Positions 1 to 10,966 of a DNA stretch of 64,000 bases are shown here, one piece after another (within the stretch, counting starts at the first letter, position 1; each line of letters begins with the position of its first letter). The DNA is from Craterostigma plantagineum. Its lineage: Eukaryota; Streptophyta; Magnoliopsida; Lamiales; Linderniaceae. A model generated the notes under the pieces. It did no database searches, was not told the origin of the DNA, and saw only the letters and a list, made by a program, of their open reading frames with translations. Both the position numbers and the translations under genes were made by a program. Where the stretch lies: positions 62,001-126,000 of the forward strand of contig JAPQWV010000487.1 in NCBI GenBank assembly GCA_027422505.1, written 5' to 3'.

Positions 1-364
1 CGCCGCCTTGCGTGCGGGGAGGCACCCTAGCAACGACGGGCCTTCTGACACATTATAAGGCATGTGTCCATGTCCATTCATGAATATACGGATCTCAATG
101 CAAAGATCTTGAAGCGGCAAAACTTCACATTCATATAGGTAGCTTCTTTCGTCATGCATCTGCATCTGCACTTTTTCAAAGGAGCTATTAAGATTATAGT
201 TCAACCTACTGTCATGCAGAACCGAGCACATATCTCTGTGATAATGTGTTAAACATTATGTACTCCAATTTCTAAGTGTAAGCTTTCCACGTTGAATTCA
301 CGTTCTAATTTTTTAAAATTGGAGGGGAATTGGGTATCTTACCGTTAGAAATTATGTGGACTTT
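1..364 (-). other. 3' end and 3' UTR of element A
   Basis: Read on the minus strand, the first bases after the B insertion complete the pol C-terminus (a stop follows within three codons). Then comes non-coding sequence resembling the region between pol and the 3' LTR of Copia elements. No ORF and no LTR boundary is visible before base 1. Assignment rests on the TSD ACTTT at 360-364 and 18608-18612 and on continuity across B. Confidence 0.6.
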
Positions 365-715
365 TGTAGAATATCATTTGTAATTGTGCTTGATTTCATT
401 AGTTGTCCTTGTAATTAGGGGCTTTACTTGTATTAGTCTTTAGATTAAGGACTAGTTCGATATTTATACCAAGATTGTTGGTATAAATACTTGTAAATGA
501 ACTGAGCTGAATAGAGAAAGTTTAGAGAATTGATCCGAAGGGCTTGCAAATCGACTTCTAGAGAGAGAAACAACAGTAACTTTCTCACTCTAATTGAATT
601 CTCTCTCTTGTTCTTATTTTGAGTTTTTCGATCGAATTCAATTGATCATCTAAACAATCGAATCGCTATGGTTTCTAGCCTAGGATCATAGAGTTGTTAA
701 TCTGAGGACCTAACA
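365..715 (+). repeat. 5' LTR of element B
   Basis: 351 bp, TG...CA bounded, matching 18256-18607 over its whole length. A TATAAATA box at 482-489 probably drives transcription of the element. A run of GAGAGAGA-like sequence follows in the presumed R/U5 part. Confidence 0.95.
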
Positions 716-717
716 AT

Positions 718-729
718 TGGTATCAGAGC
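718..729 (+). promoter_or_regulatory. Primer binding site of element B (initiator tRNA-Met)
   Basis: TGGTATCAGAGC lies two bases after the 5' LTR. It is the standard plant Copia PBS complementary to the 3' end of initiator methionine tRNA. Confidence 0.95.
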
Positions 730-739
730 AGATTTGTTC

Positions 740-1707
740 TGTTTTGAATCGTAAATTGTTAGAATTGGATCGAAATTTTATTTTGAACACTGTTCCATCG
801 AAGAACAGATTTGGCGCGAAAAGTTTTTCGATCCAATAGCTTAATTCTGTGCTTTATTGACTTGAATTTGATGTTTCTGTGCTAAGTTAAGTGCTAAATG
901 TTGATTACGATCAAATCTGTAGCTATTTGAACGTCGAATTGAGGATTGATTTGATTCTGTGTGTTACTGTTATGCGAAGAACATGAAGAACACGTTCTGA
1001 TTTTGCTCAACTACGACATATTTTGCTTCATAACGTGTTTAATTGCTTGTTCGTGCGCAGTTAGCTAGTAATTGCGAGCGATTACCTGAAATTTCACAGT
1101 CTAATTTCTTGTTTTTGCTCGAATCTGTGATTAATCGTATTCTGTGGACTTTTCTCGATTGTTCTAATTTTTCTCGCTAGGTTCACCAGAAACGATTTTA
1201 GTTAGAAATATTTCTCGAGCATTATTCAGCGAAAAACTTTTTCGAGAGAGACTAATTTTGACTTGGCATGCGTAAAAACTTTCTCTCGAAAAACTTTTTC
1301 GGTCAAACATTTAACGTTTGACCAGGCGAAAATCATTTACACGCGAGAAAATTTTCTAGTCAACAGATTTATTTTGATTTGTCGAGAAACTTACTAACGT
1401 ACTGTTTCTTTACGATCGAAATAAATTCACGATCAAAAAATTCTCGACTGAATGATTTTGAGCAATTTTTCTCGCTCGTAATATATCTCGCTGACAAAAT
1501 ATCTCGCACGAGAACAGTAAATACATTCTATATCGACGAATTAATTTCGATCAAACTTCAAAGATTGAATCGAAAATAATTGTCGATCTAATTTTCGAAT
1601 CAAACGCTACTAACTAATTTTGTCACTTGTGAAGCACTTTACATCATTTTCATCCTTCAAAACAATCAACGAAGATTCTTCAACAACTCGAACACTACAA
1701 TACAAAC
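740..1707 (+). repeat. Leader of B with dispersed TCTCGA-type motifs
   Basis: About 970 bp of non-coding leader between PBS and gag. TCTCGA or its complement TCGAGA occurs six times by my count (chance expectation for a 6-mer on both strands is about 0.5), along with many TTTTTCG, TCTCGC and CGATCGAAA variants and short inverted pairs such as CGAAAAACTTTTTCG. The same vocabulary recurs at 13020-14721 before the second ORF. A short open frame at 1379-1579 shows no protein similarity I can recognise. Confidence 0.7.
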
Positions 1708-3000
1708 ATGGATGCATACTCACTCGGAAATGACAACCGTCCGCCGATCTTGCAAAGAGGCGAATACACAGTATGGAGAAGCCGCTTCCTGAGTTTCATA
1801 GATCTAAAAGATCAAGCCGAAAATCTACTACAGTCCCTTGAAGAGGGACCAGCACAGTTCTGGGTTCATGTGCCCGGGGACGAATCAGCTACTCCAGTAA
1901 TTCCAGCTTCTAGGCGACTAAAGGAGCCTAGAGAATACACTCTGGAGGAAAGAGCTCGAGCTAAGGCTGATCTAGTAGCAATGAATACCCTTATGCAGGG
2001 GATCCCCAACGATATATACAGACAAATCGACAGCCTTTCATCGGCTAAAGGGATGTGGGATGAGCTGCATAGGATGATGCAAAGGACGAAAGTTGGCATA
2101 AAGGCCAAGAACGCAAACATTCTCACTGCATACGACTCCTTCAAAGCTAAGCCGGAGGAGAGCCTATACAAAATCTACCAACGATACCTCACTCTTCTCA
2201 ACGAGATGAGGAAGATAGAAATAACAAAGACAAACATGGAAACAAACATTAGATTTCTATCTTCTCTGCCCACGGAATGGAAGAAAATATCCACACAAAT
2301 ACGACAAAATAAAGATCTCGAAGAGTTGGATGTCCATGCCGTGTTCAATAATCTAGCTCAACATGAAGATGATATCCGAGAGATTATCAAAGAGCAGAAT
2401 GGCAAACAAACCGATGACACGGTTGCCTTAGTCTCGGAGAAGAGGAGCACAAGATCAAGAAAAGAAAAGATCGTTAGGCCACCTTTATCATCGGAATCGG
2501 AAGATGAATCGGACTGCGACATAGAGCCGAACATGAAAGCCCTTGGAAAGCAGTTAGCTCTCATTGGACAAATGATGAGCAAGAAGTACTTCAAGAAGAA
2601 GTCTTCAACCTCGGCCAACAGACTTCGGACTACAAGCTCCAAGAACAAAGAACGTGCTTCGGAGAGTTCCGAGGTCAAGAACCCCAAAGAGACTAACAAA
2701 TGCTTTAATTGTGGCAAAGCAGGTCACTTCGCCAGAGAGTGCACTCTCCCGAAGAAGAGAGATGCAAACTACTACTCCAGGAAGCTTCAATTGACAAAAC
2801 AGAAAGAAGCTGGAGTAGCTCTCATGGCCGAGCAGGACCAATGGCTCGAGGACACGTCGAGCTCCGAAGAAGAGAACTTAGCCCTCATGGCTCGTCTCGA
2901 CAACGAAATGGACACCGAAACATCCACTGGTACGGACGATGACAACGCATCCACGTCTTCAAATGAGGTAGTCTCTCACTCCACATTATTGACCATGTGA
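1708..3000 (+). pseudogene. gag of element B, N-terminal part (interrupted by C)
   Basis: Capsid/nucleocapsid protein of a Sirevirus. It starts with the conserved N-terminal block (MDAYSLGNDNRPPILQ), followed by the alpha-helical UBN2-type gag domain at about residues 60-220. An acidic/serine linker follows, then a CCHC zinc knuckle at residues 332-345 (CFNCGKAGHFAREC) that binds the genomic RNA. The reading frame is open until C inserted: the last true codons end in the TSD CCATG at 2993-2997, and the TGA at 2998-3000 is already the first three bases of C. The frame resumes at 5628. The homologous gag of E is at 24384. Confidence 0.92.
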
Positions 3001-3390
3001 TAAGAACGGAAATCGAAAATCAATGGTGAAGCACCGTTGCCCAAATCAACGATAAACGTTGCCCAAAATCAACGATAAGATACCATTTCCCAAAGTCTTT
3101 CGGCTAATAACCTTCTTTTTATTAATGATATGATAATTGTTACAGAAGGGTTGATGCCTATTTATAGACTCTACTACGATACTAATTAAGGACGTAATTC
3201 TAGAGGATCAATAATAATAATTGCTAGGAAATCCTAATAATTAATTAGAAGATCTCCATTTATTTATAGAAATATAATCTTAATAGTTAATGCTAAGATA
3301 CCCTTCCTTCTGCTCACGAAAATGGGCTCAAGCCCGTCCCCGTCGTCAGTAAACCAATATGGGCCTCGGCCCATGCCCCGCTCTCTATCA
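2998..3390 (-). repeat. 3' LTR of element C
   Basis: 393-bp LTR, matching 5229-5622. Immediately internal at 3391-3405 the minus strand reads GAAGGGGAATGGAAT, a polypurine tract, which shows this is the 3' LTR. A TATAAATAG box lies at 3158-3166 on the minus strand. Confidence 0.93.
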
Positions 3391-5193
3391 ATTCCATTCC
3401 CCTTCAAAACAACCTTGTCCTCAAGGTTGAAATCCGGAAACCGTCTCTGAAAGTAGATCTTACTCATCCAAGTAGCATCACCCTCGGGCTGCCCTACCGC
3501 CTTAAATATTTGCTTGTTTCTCACCCCATTTTCACGTTCCTTCCTCAATGCTTGCACCTCCTCGGGTTTCCACACCGACCCCATTGTCATCTCCAAACTT
3601 TTCGACAATTCCGACTCTACAGCATGGCTTTCCACCACGTTCGGGCACATCGCGAGATCCCCTCGTAACTCCACTTGGTCGCCACCCCACTCGAAACTCA
3701 TGGTTAGAGTTTCCCAATTGGTGCAAACTTCTCCCAGCGTGGCGAGCCATGCAACTCGCAGAATTACGTAAACCCCGCCCAAGGCGAACACATAACAGTC
3801 TACCTTAATAGCGCACCCCAAAAACGAGATAGGTAGCTGCTTACACACCCCTTCTGATTCATGTCTATGCCCGTCTCCTAACTGCACCATGAATTTGCCC
3901 GTCTCATCCGGGTTAAGTTGAAGTAAGGAAACCAAGTATGAGGAAATAAAATTATGGTTTGAGCCACTATCAATCAATATCGTCACCGTGCATCCTCCCA
4001 CGATACCGCGTAACCTCATCGTGCGAGGGCTGGAAATTCCGGCCATGGAATAAACCAGAAAACTACCACCTTCTTCATTCGAACACACTTGGTCTTTTTG
4101 AAGTTCTTCCTGCCCCGTCACCTCACAATACTCGTACTGTTGGAGATCAAACTCCTCGTCCTCCTCAGCCAACATCACTCTCAGTTGTTTGAACGGACAG
4201 TCATGCGTAGGTGTAAACGGTTTCTTACACTTAAAGCACAACCCCTTTGCTCTTAGGTCCTCTAATACCCTCGGTGGAAGTCGAGTGAATCTGGAGCAGG
4301 CAGTGGACTGCCCAGACATCACTGATTCGTTCCTAGTGAATGCGTGGCTGGTTTAAAGAAGCTCCCGGTCGAACCCCCGTGCACTACCACCCACTGCTGT
4401 CGCATTACTCTCCCCGAGTAGCCTCGAAGAATTGCCCGAATTCATCCCCGAACCACTGAAAGTTTGACCATTTCGCCCTCCACTCTGAAAAGACAAATTA
4501 TCTTCAATATCTCTTGCTAGTTCCATTGCCGTCTCCAAATCATTTGGGCGAAGCAGACGCAACGATCCCCGGATGGGACCCTTCAACCCATTCATGAAAT
4601 AGCCCAAATAATGTGCATCAGATAGTCCCATAACTTGACCCGCCAATTGGACGAATACGGAGATGTAATCCTCCACTGTGCCTGTTTGACGGACTCCAGA
4701 CAGCCGCTCAAACTTGCTACCCTTAAATCGCGTATCGAAATGCGCCACCAACGCCTGCGTGAACTCGTCCCACGAAATCCCAGGCTTTCGTGCTTTCATC
4801 CATGTCAACCAGTGCAAGGCAGATCCGTCCATGGCAACTCCAGCTGCCGCCACCCTCCTTCCCGGCGGCGTATTGTTTAATTCGAACTGTTGTTCGGTCC
4901 GTGCTATCCACCCAATCGGATCTATCCCCTCGAACGACGGCAGAAGCGTCAGGGTAGCACCCCCAAGCACCTGATCGTCGGCGGGCGGCGCCTTGCCCGT
5001 GACGGACATCTCCGTCCCCCAAGGACGCCGTGATTTCGGCCAATTGCGTACCTTGTGCGTCCAGCTTTGCTCCTTGTGCGTCGAGCTTTGCGCCTTGTGC
5101 GTCCAACTTTGCACCTTGTGCATCTAGCTTCTCCCTCACGTCGGCTTGATCGATCTCTAACTTATCCAAACGATCGTTGTTTGATCTCGTCAT
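3264..5193 (-). pseudogene. gag-protease of element C fused to a pol C-terminal tail
   Basis: Starts at 5193 with MTRSNNDRLDK, followed by a 7-residue repeat (KLDAQGA, about four copies, 5052-5140) that should form a coiled coil. A frameshift near 5025 moves into the frame carrying the Retrotrans_gag domain (about 4990-4500). An in-frame TAA stands at 4353-4355. The frame continues into a zinc knuckle (CFKC...HDC, about 4200-4241), a protease with active-site DSG (about 3962-3970), and then, with no RT or integrase, the tail motif DFNLEDKVVL that normally closes Ty3 pol near 3410. The LTR begins inside the last codons. Inferred: an internal deletion of about 3 kb made this element, and the frameshift and stop came later. 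Confidence 0.85.
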
Positions 5194-5228
5194 TCCGGCG
5201 GGAACGGGATCCGGCAGGTCGGACCAAT

Positions 5229-5622
5229 TGATAAGAACGGAAATCGAAAATCAACGGTGAAGCACCGTTGCCCAAATCAACGATAAACGTTGCCCAAAAT
5301 CAACGATAAGATACCGTTGCCCAAAGCCTTTCGGCTAATAACCTTCTTTTTATTAACGATATGATAATTGTTACGGAAGGGTTGATGCCTATTTATAGAC
5401 TCTACTATGATACTAATTAAGGACGTAATTCTAGAGGATCAATAATAATAATTGCTAGGAAATCCTAATAATTAATTAGAAGATCTCCATTTATTTATAG
5501 AAATATAATCTTAATAGTTAATGCTAAGATACTCTTCCTTCTGCTCACGAAAAGTGGGCTCAAGCCCGTCCCCGCCGTCGGTAAACCAATATGGGCCTCG
5601 GCCCATGCCCCGCTCTCTATCA
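5229..5622 (-). repeat. 5' LTR of element C
   Basis: 394 bp, with its TATAAATAG box at 5389-5397 on the minus strand. The bases just inside (5228 leftwards) read ATTGGTCCGACCTGCC on the minus strand. This is the expected PBS position, but it is not complementary to initiator tRNA-Met and I cannot assign the tRNA. Confidence 0.92.
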
Positions 5623-5627
5623 CCATG

Positions 5628-6503
5628 TTAGATTCGTATCAATTAGCATACACTAACATGAAACGTGAGCAGACAAGTGTTAAGGAAGTGGAGATTAAAC
5701 TTGAGAGAGCTCAGGAGAAGATAAATAGTCTCGAATCAGACCTTAGAAGCTCTAGTGCAAAAATAAAAGAACTTACTAAGAGCTTACATTGTAGAGAGAC
5801 TAGTCAACCTTCTTTAGGACAGCATAGTGATAAGGTCAAAGAATTAGAAGATAGGCTAGCAAATAACTACAGTTGTTTGGTTAGGAATCTCAACGAGAAA
5901 GCCACCTTAAATTGTAGGATAACCGAAGCTACCACTAAGATCACTAACTTAGAGGCTGAATTAGAAATATCTAACGCTAAGGTTAGTGAGCTTAGTAAGA
6001 ATCTAGACGCCTGTCGAGCCGCCAAACTGACAGTAGAAAATAATTATGCACTCCAAAGTGAGGAACGCGGGAAGCTGTATGCAAAAATTAAAAAATTAAA
6101 TGATCTTCTTACGTGTAGGGGACACTCTGAACAGACGATATTCTTAAACAAGCCCACGGATATAGAGTTTTATTATCCAACAGAAGGCATATGTTACACT
6201 AACCCACTTATTTTACAAAAGAAAGAAATGTATGACATTAAGAACATGGGTTTAGCTGCAACCTCTCTTAGGAACATTACGGAATCGACGTATGAAAATG
6301 CGTTTGATTCATCTATCAAACAAGCCTCACATGGGCCTGAGATCCCCTTTGACTATAGTGAACTAATTGAAAAGGACAAAAATAGGAAACCTACTCTAAC
6401 ACCTGTCAGCGAATTAGCTCAAGTTCTACCTCCGGACTCTCAAGAATACCACGAGGAAGTAAAAAGGTTAATTATCAAAATTCTCTCTACAAACCCCTTA
6501 TGA
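5628..6503 (+). pseudogene. gag of element B, C-terminal coiled-coil part
   Basis: Continues gag in frame after C. The sequence is a long heptad-rich coiled coil (residues such as KELEDRL, TNLEAELE, KIKKLNDLL), ending in the block SEQTIFLNKP that is also present in E at about 26060. The frame stops at 6501-6503 after a single-base change. The coil evidently continues out of frame over 6504-6640, where a GAA/AAG-rich stretch encodes ESLAKLDNERENFEAEKKK. Long coiled-coil gag tails are usual in Sireviruses and may bind host dynein light chain, as reported for SIRE1. Confidence 0.82.
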
Positions 6504-7385
6504 TAAAACAGATAGAGGAGTCACTGGCGAAACTAGACAACGAAAGAGAGAATTTCGAAGCTGAAAAGAAAAAATTCTATAAGGAGATGGAAAATCTCAA
6601 GGCTTCCTCGTCCTCCCAAACTATCTCACACGCTATAATAAAAGCGTGAAAATAGAAAAATCGCCTTCGAAAGATCAAAAGAGCATTAATAATTCTGTTA
6701 AAAGTGCTAAGACTAATTTTACTTCACCTACGTCCACAGGGAGCGTAGAGCCAGCACCGACTACGAAGGCGAGAGTGTCTAGTCCTAAAATAAAGAAGGA
6801 GCGAGTAGATTTAAATGTTTCTGAACATGTTATTCCTTTTGTCAAAATAAAAGACACTCGTAGTAATAAAAGAGCCATTTCTACGTTCAAAATGATTGCT
6901 TCTACATGCTCAATTCAGCCCATCACCTATAGAAGTGAAAATACCGAAATAGGCTCTACATCGATTATTACTAATCATTCTGAAACAAATGCCAAAAGGA
7001 AAAATCGTAGGAAACAAGATCCAGCCATAAAGAAAGCATATGGCGCCGTACATGACTGTACTCACCTAAGGTATCCCGTAGAAATTAAATCCCCCAAGCA
7101 CCTTAGGAGACTATCACAAGAAAAGATCTTTTCCTCAGTCAAACCTTCCAAGGCATTTGTACGAGCTGAAGTTAACCTTCCCTGTAAGGTTCAACCCAAA
7201 TGGGTTGCTAAATCTCCGCCTAGGACGACAAAAGCCAAAAGGGTCAAGTCTCCTACAGAGGCAAAACCCAAACTCACTTCTCCAAAAGTGCAATGGGTTA
7301 TTAAGACTCTTCCAGAAATAGATTTAGGAGTCATATCTGAACCTAAAATTAAATCTGCTAATCTGAGAGGACCATGCTTAAGTGG
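6504..7385 (+). pseudogene. gag-pol linker region of element B
   Basis: Low-complexity, lysine- and serine-rich linker between the gag coil and the protease, mostly open from 6646 in one frame. Short repeats of a QWV-K-TLP or KWVPKAL type appear at about 7290 and 7374, the signature of the region just before protease in Sirevirus polyproteins. An indel near 7371-7377 moves the WVPKAL block into the frame used by the protease. No catalytic domain is present. Confidence 0.65.
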
Positions 7386-7415
7386 GTACCTAAAGCTCTC
7401 TAAATTGTTTTGCAG
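7386..7415 (+). other. Candidate GT-AG segment at the gag-protease junction of B
   Basis: 30 nt beginning GTACCT and ending TTGTTTTGCAG, containing the in-frame stop TAA that ends gag (WVPKAL-stop). Removing it would join a tryptophan codon to the protease frame (then IHHVWYLDSG) without a stop. The equivalent segment in E (27020-27050) is 31 nt and its removal also corrects a frame change. It is far shorter than known plant introns (usually 60 nt or more), so the acceptor might instead be used with another donor, or the match may be chance. Confidence 0.35.
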
Positions 7416-8641
7416 ATCCATCATGTGTGGTACCTCGACTCTGGTTGCTCCACACATGAGTGGTAAACAAGAGCTGCTGAGCAACTACACAGACCGACCA
7501 AATGGCAAAGTCAGATTTTGGAACAACGATTCAGCCCCGATTCTAGGACTTGGGGATATCATTTTGAAGAATCTGACCATCAAATATGTCTCATACGTCG
7601 AAGGCCTCCGCCATAACTTGTTCAGCATAGGCCAATTCTGTGACAAAGGCTTCCTGGTGGTCTTCCATGCTGACCGGTGCAGAATTTTGGATAGTCAGGA
7701 CACAGAACTCCTTCAAGGACTTCGGAGATCCAATCTTTACACGATCAACCTGACGTCCGTGCGACCCTCGACAGATGTATGCCTCATTTCTCAGATTGAC
7801 TTACAGAGGAACAGCCTATGGCATCAAAGACTGTCTCATCTAAACATGAAAGCTCTCCAACGTCTTTCTACGAAAAAATTGGTTCACGGTCTTCCAACTA
7901 TACAACTACAAAGGGAGCATCATTGTTCGGCATGTCACCGAGGAAAAATGAAGCGAGCATCTCATCACGTGAAGCAAATTGCGTCTACTTCTCGACCATT
8001 GGAACTAATTCACATGGATCTCTGTGGTCCGATGCGGACTCAGAGTATCAATGGAAGAAAGTATGTCCTAGTGATTGTAGATGACTATTCTCGCTACACA
8101 TGGACAAAGTTCCTCCGAACGAAACATGAGACCGGACTTGATAATCAATTTTGTGAACACAACTCAAAATCTGCTGCAACAGACTATTCAAGTTGTTCGA
8201 ACAGACAACAGCACTGAGTTCAAAAACAACCACCTCAGTGAGTTTTATCGAAAACTTGGAATAAGTCAACAATTTTCAGCCGCCAAAACACCTCAGCAAA
8301 ATGGGGTCGTCGAAAGGAAAAATCGAACACTAGTGGAAGCCGCTCGTACAATGCTGATCCAGTCAGGACTTCCACACTTTCTATGGGCTGAAGCAGTCAA
8401 TACGGCTTGTTTTACTCAAAACAGGACGGTGGTTCACAAACGGTTCAACAAGACTCCGTACGAGATTGTGAATAATAGAGTGCCCAATATCTCTTTCTTT
8501 AAAGTCTTCGGGTGCAAGTGCTTTGTGGCGAACGACCGAGAACAACGTGCAAAGTTCGACCCTAAAGCATTCGAAGCTAGTCGGGTATTCTTCAACTTCA
8601 AAAGCGTACCGAGTATACATCAAGTCCAACCAAACTATTAG
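7416..8641 (+). pseudogene. Protease and integrase of element B
   Basis: Copia aspartic protease with the active-site triplet DSG encoded at 7437-7445. A 2-nt loss in the CA run at about 7452 shifts the following codons, so the long open frame 6646-8217 reads past the active site in the wrong phase. Then come the GAG-pre-integrase zinc motif (HQRLSHLN...CSAC, about 7815-7940) and the integrase core. The first Asp is at about 8017 (IHMDLCGP), the second at about 8200 (VRTDN), and the Glu at about 8305 (NGVVERKNR). A frameshift near 8120 separates the first Asp from the rest. Sequence is close to E throughout. Confidence 0.87.
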
Positions 8642-9293
8642 GGAAAGCTATAATGTCACTTTTCACGAAGTGGCAGAGATGGCTTCTGGTCAACTCAGTC
8701 CAGGACCCGTGCCGAACCCGATGGTTCCTGCTCAAATCAGTTCAGGACCCGTGCTCAACCCGATGGCTTCTGAAGATAACATTTCAGAACCCGTAATCAC
8801 TGGTGTGTTGGTACAAAACCAACAGAAGATGGCAACAACATCAAAGTCAATGTCAGACGAAGCAACAAGACTTGCAATAGACGATTTGGATTCTCTCTTC
8901 GAACCAGTATATCGGTCATGCACCACTGCACCTACAGTGGATTCTCCACCGTTCGAGACCGACGTACCAAGTTCATCTCACACCTCTACCCCACCCGATT
9001 CAGATTTGCCACAGAATACCGAAGAACCTACAGTGGTCCTCGAGGAAGTATCATCAGAAATGATTGATCCAAGTGCAGAATTGGAACTTCCTCAGACAAA
9101 TGATCAATCGGAGACTATAGGCAATCCAGATCCGCAGATGGCTGTCGCATCTGCTACAGCCTTGCCTCATGAGCGCAAGTGGACTAGTGGTCACCCGGTC
9201 GATCAGATAATTGGCGATCCTTCGGATGGTGTGAGGACACGTCCTCAACACAGTCTTTTCAGTTGCTTCCTGAGCCAAAACGAGCCTACCTAA
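8523..9293 (+). pseudogene. Integrase C-terminus and integrase-RT linker of element B
   Basis: After another frameshift near 8575, this frame carries the end of integrase (VGYSSTSKAYRVY). A variable proline/serine-rich linker follows, including a short duplicated block (GPV-NPM at about 8705 and 8750), and then the conserved block before RT (LPHERKW...VDQIIGDPSDGV). It ends with TAA at 9291-9293, an in-frame stop inside the polyprotein: the same frame continues directly into RT. Confidence 0.82.
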
Positions 9294-9713
9294 GTAGCAG
9301 ACGCAGTTCGAGACCCGAATTGGACAATTGCAATGCAAGAGGAAATCACTCAATTCGAACGTCTTCAAGTGTGGACCTTGGTACCCCGTCCACATGGGAA
9401 AACAGTGGTCGGAACTAAATGGGTTTTCAAGAATAAAGAAAATGAAAATGGTGAAGTGATCCGGAACAAAGCAAGGCTAGTAGCTAAGGGATACAATCAA
9501 CAGGAAGGCATCGACTACGACGAGACTTATGCTCCTGTTGCCCGTATCGAAGCTATCCGCCTCCTGCTGGCTTATGCGGCTCACAAAGACTTCAAAGTCT
9601 ATCAGATGGATGTTAAAACCGCTTTTCTCAATGGCGTGTTAAAAGAAGAAGTCTACGTCGCTCAGCCGGAAGGTTTCGTTGATAAAGAACAACCCGATCA
9701 CGTCTATCGTTAG
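9294..9713 (+). pseudogene. Reverse transcriptase of element B, fingers/palm
   Basis: Copia RT N-terminal half: [34 protein letters not shown] block, then the catalytic-region [10 protein letters not shown], with the first Asp of RT motif A. It ends with the in-frame stop TAG at 9711-9713, replacing a lysine or leucine codon in the [12 protein letters not shown] block of E; the frame is open again immediately after. Confidence 0.88.
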
Positions 9714-10806
9714 GACAAAGCTCTCTATGGACTAAAACAAGCCCCACGTGCTTGGTACGATGTCCTGAGTGATTTCCTCGTGAAGTCTGGATTCATACGA
9801 GGAACGATAGACACAACCCTCTTCATTAAATGGCATGACAAAGATCTGATGGTCGTCCAAGTATACGTCGACGATATCATCTTCGGATCAACAAATCCTC
9901 GGCTCTGCAAGAAGTTTGGAGATCTCATGAAGAGCAAATTCGAAATGAGTCACATGGGAGAGATGCAATTTTTCTTAGGCCTTCAGGTCAGGCAGCTCAA
10001 TGATAGAATTTTCATCAGTCAAACAAAATACATCAAGGATATTCTGAAGAAGTTTCATCAAGACCAGAGCAAGCCTCTCAGCACTCCTATGTCACCAAGC
10101 TGCAAGTTGGATGCCGATCCCTCTGGTAAATCGGTCGACATCACATTATATCGCAATATCATTGGATCTCTTCTCTACCTCACTTCGAGCCGGCCGGATA
10201 TCATGTTTGCCACCTGCTTGTGTGCCCGTTTTCAAGCCGAACCCAAAGAATCCCATATGCTAGCGGTCAAAAGAATTTTTCGCCACCTTAAGGGCACCTC
10301 TACCCTTGGCCTATGGTATCCAAAGGGTACGAATTTCAATCTTATCGGCTACAGTGATGCTGACTATGTAGGTCGCCGAATGGACAGGAAAAGCACGTCC
10401 GGTGGCGCTCAATTTCTAGGCAAAAAGATGGTCTGCTCGTCATCCAAAAAGCAGAACTCTGTGTCCACTTCGACGGCAGAAGCAGATTACGTAGCTGCCG
10501 CCAGCTGTTGCTCACAGATGCTGTGGATGCGGACACAACTTCGCGATTATGGGTACAATCTAACTAATATACCCATATATAGTGATAGTCAGAGTGTAAT
10601 TGCCATTACTTGCAATCCTGTTCATCATTCACGCACAAAACACAGACATTAGATATCATTTTATCAAAGATCACGTAGAAAAAGGCACGATAGAGATGTA
10701 CTTTGTGAACACGGAGTTTCAACTCGCCGACATTTTCACCAAGGCCTTGGATGAGAAACGATTCCAATTCCTTGTCGGAAAATTAGGCATGTTGAATCTT
10801 CCGTAA
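9714..10806 (+). pseudogene. Reverse transcriptase palm and RNase H of element B
   Basis: Continues RT with LYGLKQAPRAW and the YVDD box at 9864-9875, both metal-binding Asp residues present. The Copia RNase H follows: YSDADYVG at about 10354, STAEADYVA at about 10475, then SRTKH at about 10630. A 1-base deletion at about 10650 ends the frame at 10652. The remaining RNase H text (HFIKDHVEKG...ADIFTKAL, ending KLGMLNLP) is in the next frame up to 10806, which is the natural end of pol. Confidence 0.9.
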
Positions 10807-10884
10807 TATGTGCATTACCTAATCTTCTGTGCTATCCATGCTCTATTCTATGTGTTTTATATGCTTATTTGTCCTTATCTTGCG

Positions 10885-10966
10885 TGATAAAAATAATAAT
10901 AAAATAATAATAATAATAATAATAATATAATAATAATAATAATAATAATAATAAAATATATATATA
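10885..10966. repeat. AT-rich trinucleotide microsatellite in B
   Basis: Imperfect (ATA/TAA)n tract followed by a short (TA)n, just downstream of pol. The open frame on the opposite strand (poly-Leu/Tyr) is an artefact of this repeat. Confidence 0.9.

Larger units (their letters stand above)
2998..5622 (-). mobile_element. Element C: TR-GAG-like, deletion-derived Ty3/Gypsy element
   Basis: 2,625-bp element inserted antisense in gag of B, with TSD CCATG at 2993-2997 and 5623-5627. LTRs are 393/394 bp (TG...CA). It carries gag, a zinc knuckle and the aspartic protease, then jumps directly to the extreme C-terminal tail of pol; RT, RNase H and integrase are absent. Gag-only elements of this size are known in plants as TR-GAG. 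It must use enzymes of a relative to move. LTR divergence is ten substitutions, nine of them transitions, plus one indel. Confidence 0.92.
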
